Below, in pieces: positions 61,965 to 64,000 of a stretch of 64,000 nt of DNA (its first letter is position 1; each line of letters begins with the position of its first letter). The stretch spans positions 186,001-250,000 of the forward strand of contig SCHM01000006.1 in assembly GCA_004123355.1 (NCBI GenBank). Reading direction: 5' to 3'. The position numbers were made by a program, and so were the translations under genes. A model generated the notes under the pieces. That model searched no databases, had not been told where the DNA came from, and saw nothing but the letters and a program-made list of their open reading frames with translations. Source of the DNA: Amphirosellinia nigrospora. Taxonomy: Eukaryota > Ascomycota > Sordariomycetes > Xylariales > Xylariaceae.

Positions 61965-63053
61965 CTTCGCAACGATGGGAGCTCGTGATTATTGCCCGCG
62001 GCGTAAGAATTGGCCATTTAATTAGACCCACAAGAACCTAGGACTCGTAGTATATAGAGCTAGCTTGCGCATAGAAACGACCCAGCCTTGACCATGGACC
62101 TTTTTAGAAGGAAACTAATATTCTTCATGCTGCCGGTGTAAACCCGTGACAGAAGAGAAGAAGTGGCAAAGGCCGAATGCTTAGCAATCATAGTTTTGTC
62201 ACAAAAGACACAACAAAAGGTGAATGGTACTTCGAAGTCATAGAGCTACTGTACTTACCAACTGATGCCACATGATTGCAAAGACAACTACCTCAGCTAA
62301 CCACGCCAGCTTTGGTATCCAGTCCATTGGGACAGGTTAAGAAGTTCCTCACGCATGAATGGAAACGAAAAAAAATTAGAAAACGCCACAAACCCCACCT
62401 CCCGTCCCACATTCCGATCCTCAAAACATCAAAAGCGCCTACTGTACTTGGAGCGAAACGCGGCATACGGTTTTGCTATGTACCCGCTTTGGGTGTTCTC
62501 TCGCGCGGCCATCGGGTATTGATAATACGTCACAAGACATATTGGGGCCCATATCAACGACCCTAGGAAACGTGGCGCCAAATCCCATTCGGGTCGACTA
62601 GAAGCTGTGAGCAATGTGTTATGTTGTAAATCGTGAGGCCTAGGATCGCTCGCTATGTCCTTCGTTCAGCTAGTCTCAGTAGTAGGACGATCACGACCTG
62701 ATGTTTCCTAATTTTAGTTCTGGAGACCGCCGTTTGCCTACGTGAATTGATCATCTTTTTCACTCTCCTATGTGACATCTCCTAAGTCAACACCTCAATA
62801 GGTACGTAGTAGGGTGGTGGTCTAGTACGAGAGACCGGGATCAGCTGGTAGCAAGCGCTGCCATCTGGCGACGGACAGACTAGCATTCACTCTGCACATG
62901 CCGCCACGTGACCTTGAATTCATGGGGCCGGTATCCCTGCATACTGAGGTAACCGCCCTAAACATTTTCTAAGCTAGGAAGCATTTGAGCCAGCCTCCAT
63001 TCAGTCTACCCATTGCGAAACTACCGACATCGTGTCGCTGAAACAACGTCACC
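61965..63053. other. Intergenic, MRP10 promoter region
   Basis: No supported gene; the open frame at 62276-62566 has no motif. The MRP10 start is preceded by CAACGTCACC. Confidence 0.4.
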
Positions 63054-63422
63054 ATGTCTGCGGCTCAGAAGCCCATCCGTCTCCCACCGCTAAAGACGCT
63101 GCGTGTGCGGATGCCCAATGCCAAGCCAGAGCGTCCTTGCGTGGCCATTATGTCTTCCGTTCTCTGTAAGGCGGCCCCGAGACACCAGTTGCTACTGATT
63201 AGACCAGCGGAGCGTTATATGGATTGAGTGACTAACCTATTTTCCACTATAGCATGTTGGGCGTCGGCAGGATATAACACAACCGGATGCGCACAGGTCG
63301 AGCAGGCGTTGCGAGCTTGCATGGATGGACCGCGTCCACCGGCGCCGCGCAGGAGCGAGGTCAACTACCATTTGTCCCGATTTCAGAAGAAGCTCACATA
63401 CTCGGAGAAGAAGAAGAGGTAA
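63054..63422 (+). CDS. MRP10: Mitochondrial small-ribosomal-subunit protein mS37 (Mrp10)
   Basis: Two exons, 63054-63165 and 63253-63422, with an 87 bp GT-AG intron (branch GACTAAC) give 93 residues. The protein opens MSAAQKPIRLPPLKTLRVRM, as fungal Mrp10 proteins do. It has a twin CX9C (CHCH) fold: CVAIMSSVLSC and CAQVEQALRAC, the second followed by MDGPRPP. It ends YHLSRFQKKLTYSEKKKR. CX9C proteins are imported through the Mia40 disulfide relay; Mrp10 is needed for mitochondrial translation. The intron falls within the first CX9C, and the frame is intact. Start chosen for context (CACCATG) and family match. Confidence 0.95.
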
Positions 63423-64000
63423 CCAAGAAAAACTGGAGAGGGACATATTCCACGCAGGCGTGCCGGATATATTGGCATAGTCGCTTTAACTTACGACACG
63501 TCTTGCGCAATGGAGAGAGATGGGCGCGTTGAACCCGAAGTATCATCAGTCCTATCAACATGCAAAATAACACTGGCGATCTCCGCTCGATGTTATATCA
63601 TAAAACGAAGTAGATGGTACGATTGAGGATGCGAAGGGATGTTCCCGGCGTTACAAATGGACTGCTCATAACGAGCGAAAACGATTTGACGGGACTCAAA
63701 AATTCCTGGACGAAGTGAAAGACCGTGGATCAGAGTGTAAATCAAGAGAGAACCACTGGTGTAAATATAAGACATGCAACCAGTTCTCTGACCATATATA
63801 CAATTGAATCCATCACATATCCCCCACGCCTAACAGAGACAGGGCAAATGCAGACTCTGATAATTACTGCACGTCTTGCCCGAAGGGACATCGCTGCCCG
63901 TCTGCAGATAAACCTGCCATAAATCGCCGCTCCCGGCCTGACACACCAAGAAGTTCAACTGCCGTCCCCATTCGCTGCTCGTGCCCGTAATGATAGTATC
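63423..64000. other. Downstream of MRP10, nothing recognised
   Basis: No supported gene; only short open frames on competing strands. Confidence 0.4.

Overview
The window is nuclear DNA of a filamentous ascomycete (Pezizomycotina). Introns are short, with GTRNGT donors and CTRAC-type branch sites. The protein families are fungal: deuterolysin, HET, siderophore transporter, fungal Med18 and Mrp10. A 20 kb block has the extreme AT bias of repeat-induced point mutation (RIP). The species cannot be named from the sequence.

Layout. 1-18.7 kb: almost gene-empty DNA of ordinary composition, with two lineage-type ORFs (a Pro/Gln-rich protein on minus at 11.4-12.2 kb and a six-helix membrane protein at 14.2-15.3 kb) and two pieces of a repeat that recurs at 48 kb. 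18.8-19.9 kb: an intact secreted deuterolysin (M35) gene with one intron. 20.45-43.48 kb: one HET-domain gene, split after codon 69 by a 20.5 kb stack of nested transposons. 43.5-50.7 kb: a decayed F-box-like gene, LTR-like and repeat fragments. 50.7-64 kb: conserved core genes, namely cytosolic methionyl-tRNA synthetase (minus), MED18 (minus, frame-broken), a siderophore-iron MFS transporter (minus, heavily frame-broken) and mitochondrial ribosomal protein MRP10 (plus). A dead STAND-type N-terminal-domain gene lies among them.

The stack can be read layer by layer from target-site duplications. A roughly 970 bp palindromic (foldback) element sits in the HET gene with a TA duplication. Joining the flanks with one TA copy restores the HET reading frame exactly. 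The left arm of the palindrome was then hit by a pogo/Fot1-type DNA transposon (TA duplication) and, 24 bp away, by a 7.3 kb LTR retrotransposon (TTATT duplication). The pogo element was itself invaded by a 10.0 kb Ty3/Gypsy element (TTAAT duplication), by a 211 bp MITE (AACATA duplication) and by a small double-hairpin insert. The large elements are saturated with C-to-T and G-to-A changes, yet the catalytic blocks of the pogo transposase and of the Gypsy reverse transcriptase and integrase can still be recognised. The two small inserts are not mutated.

Many otherwise well-conserved genes carry one-base frameshifts (MED18, the siderophore transporter, HET, F-box-like). Some of this is likely assembly error rather than biology, because MED18 is normally maintained.
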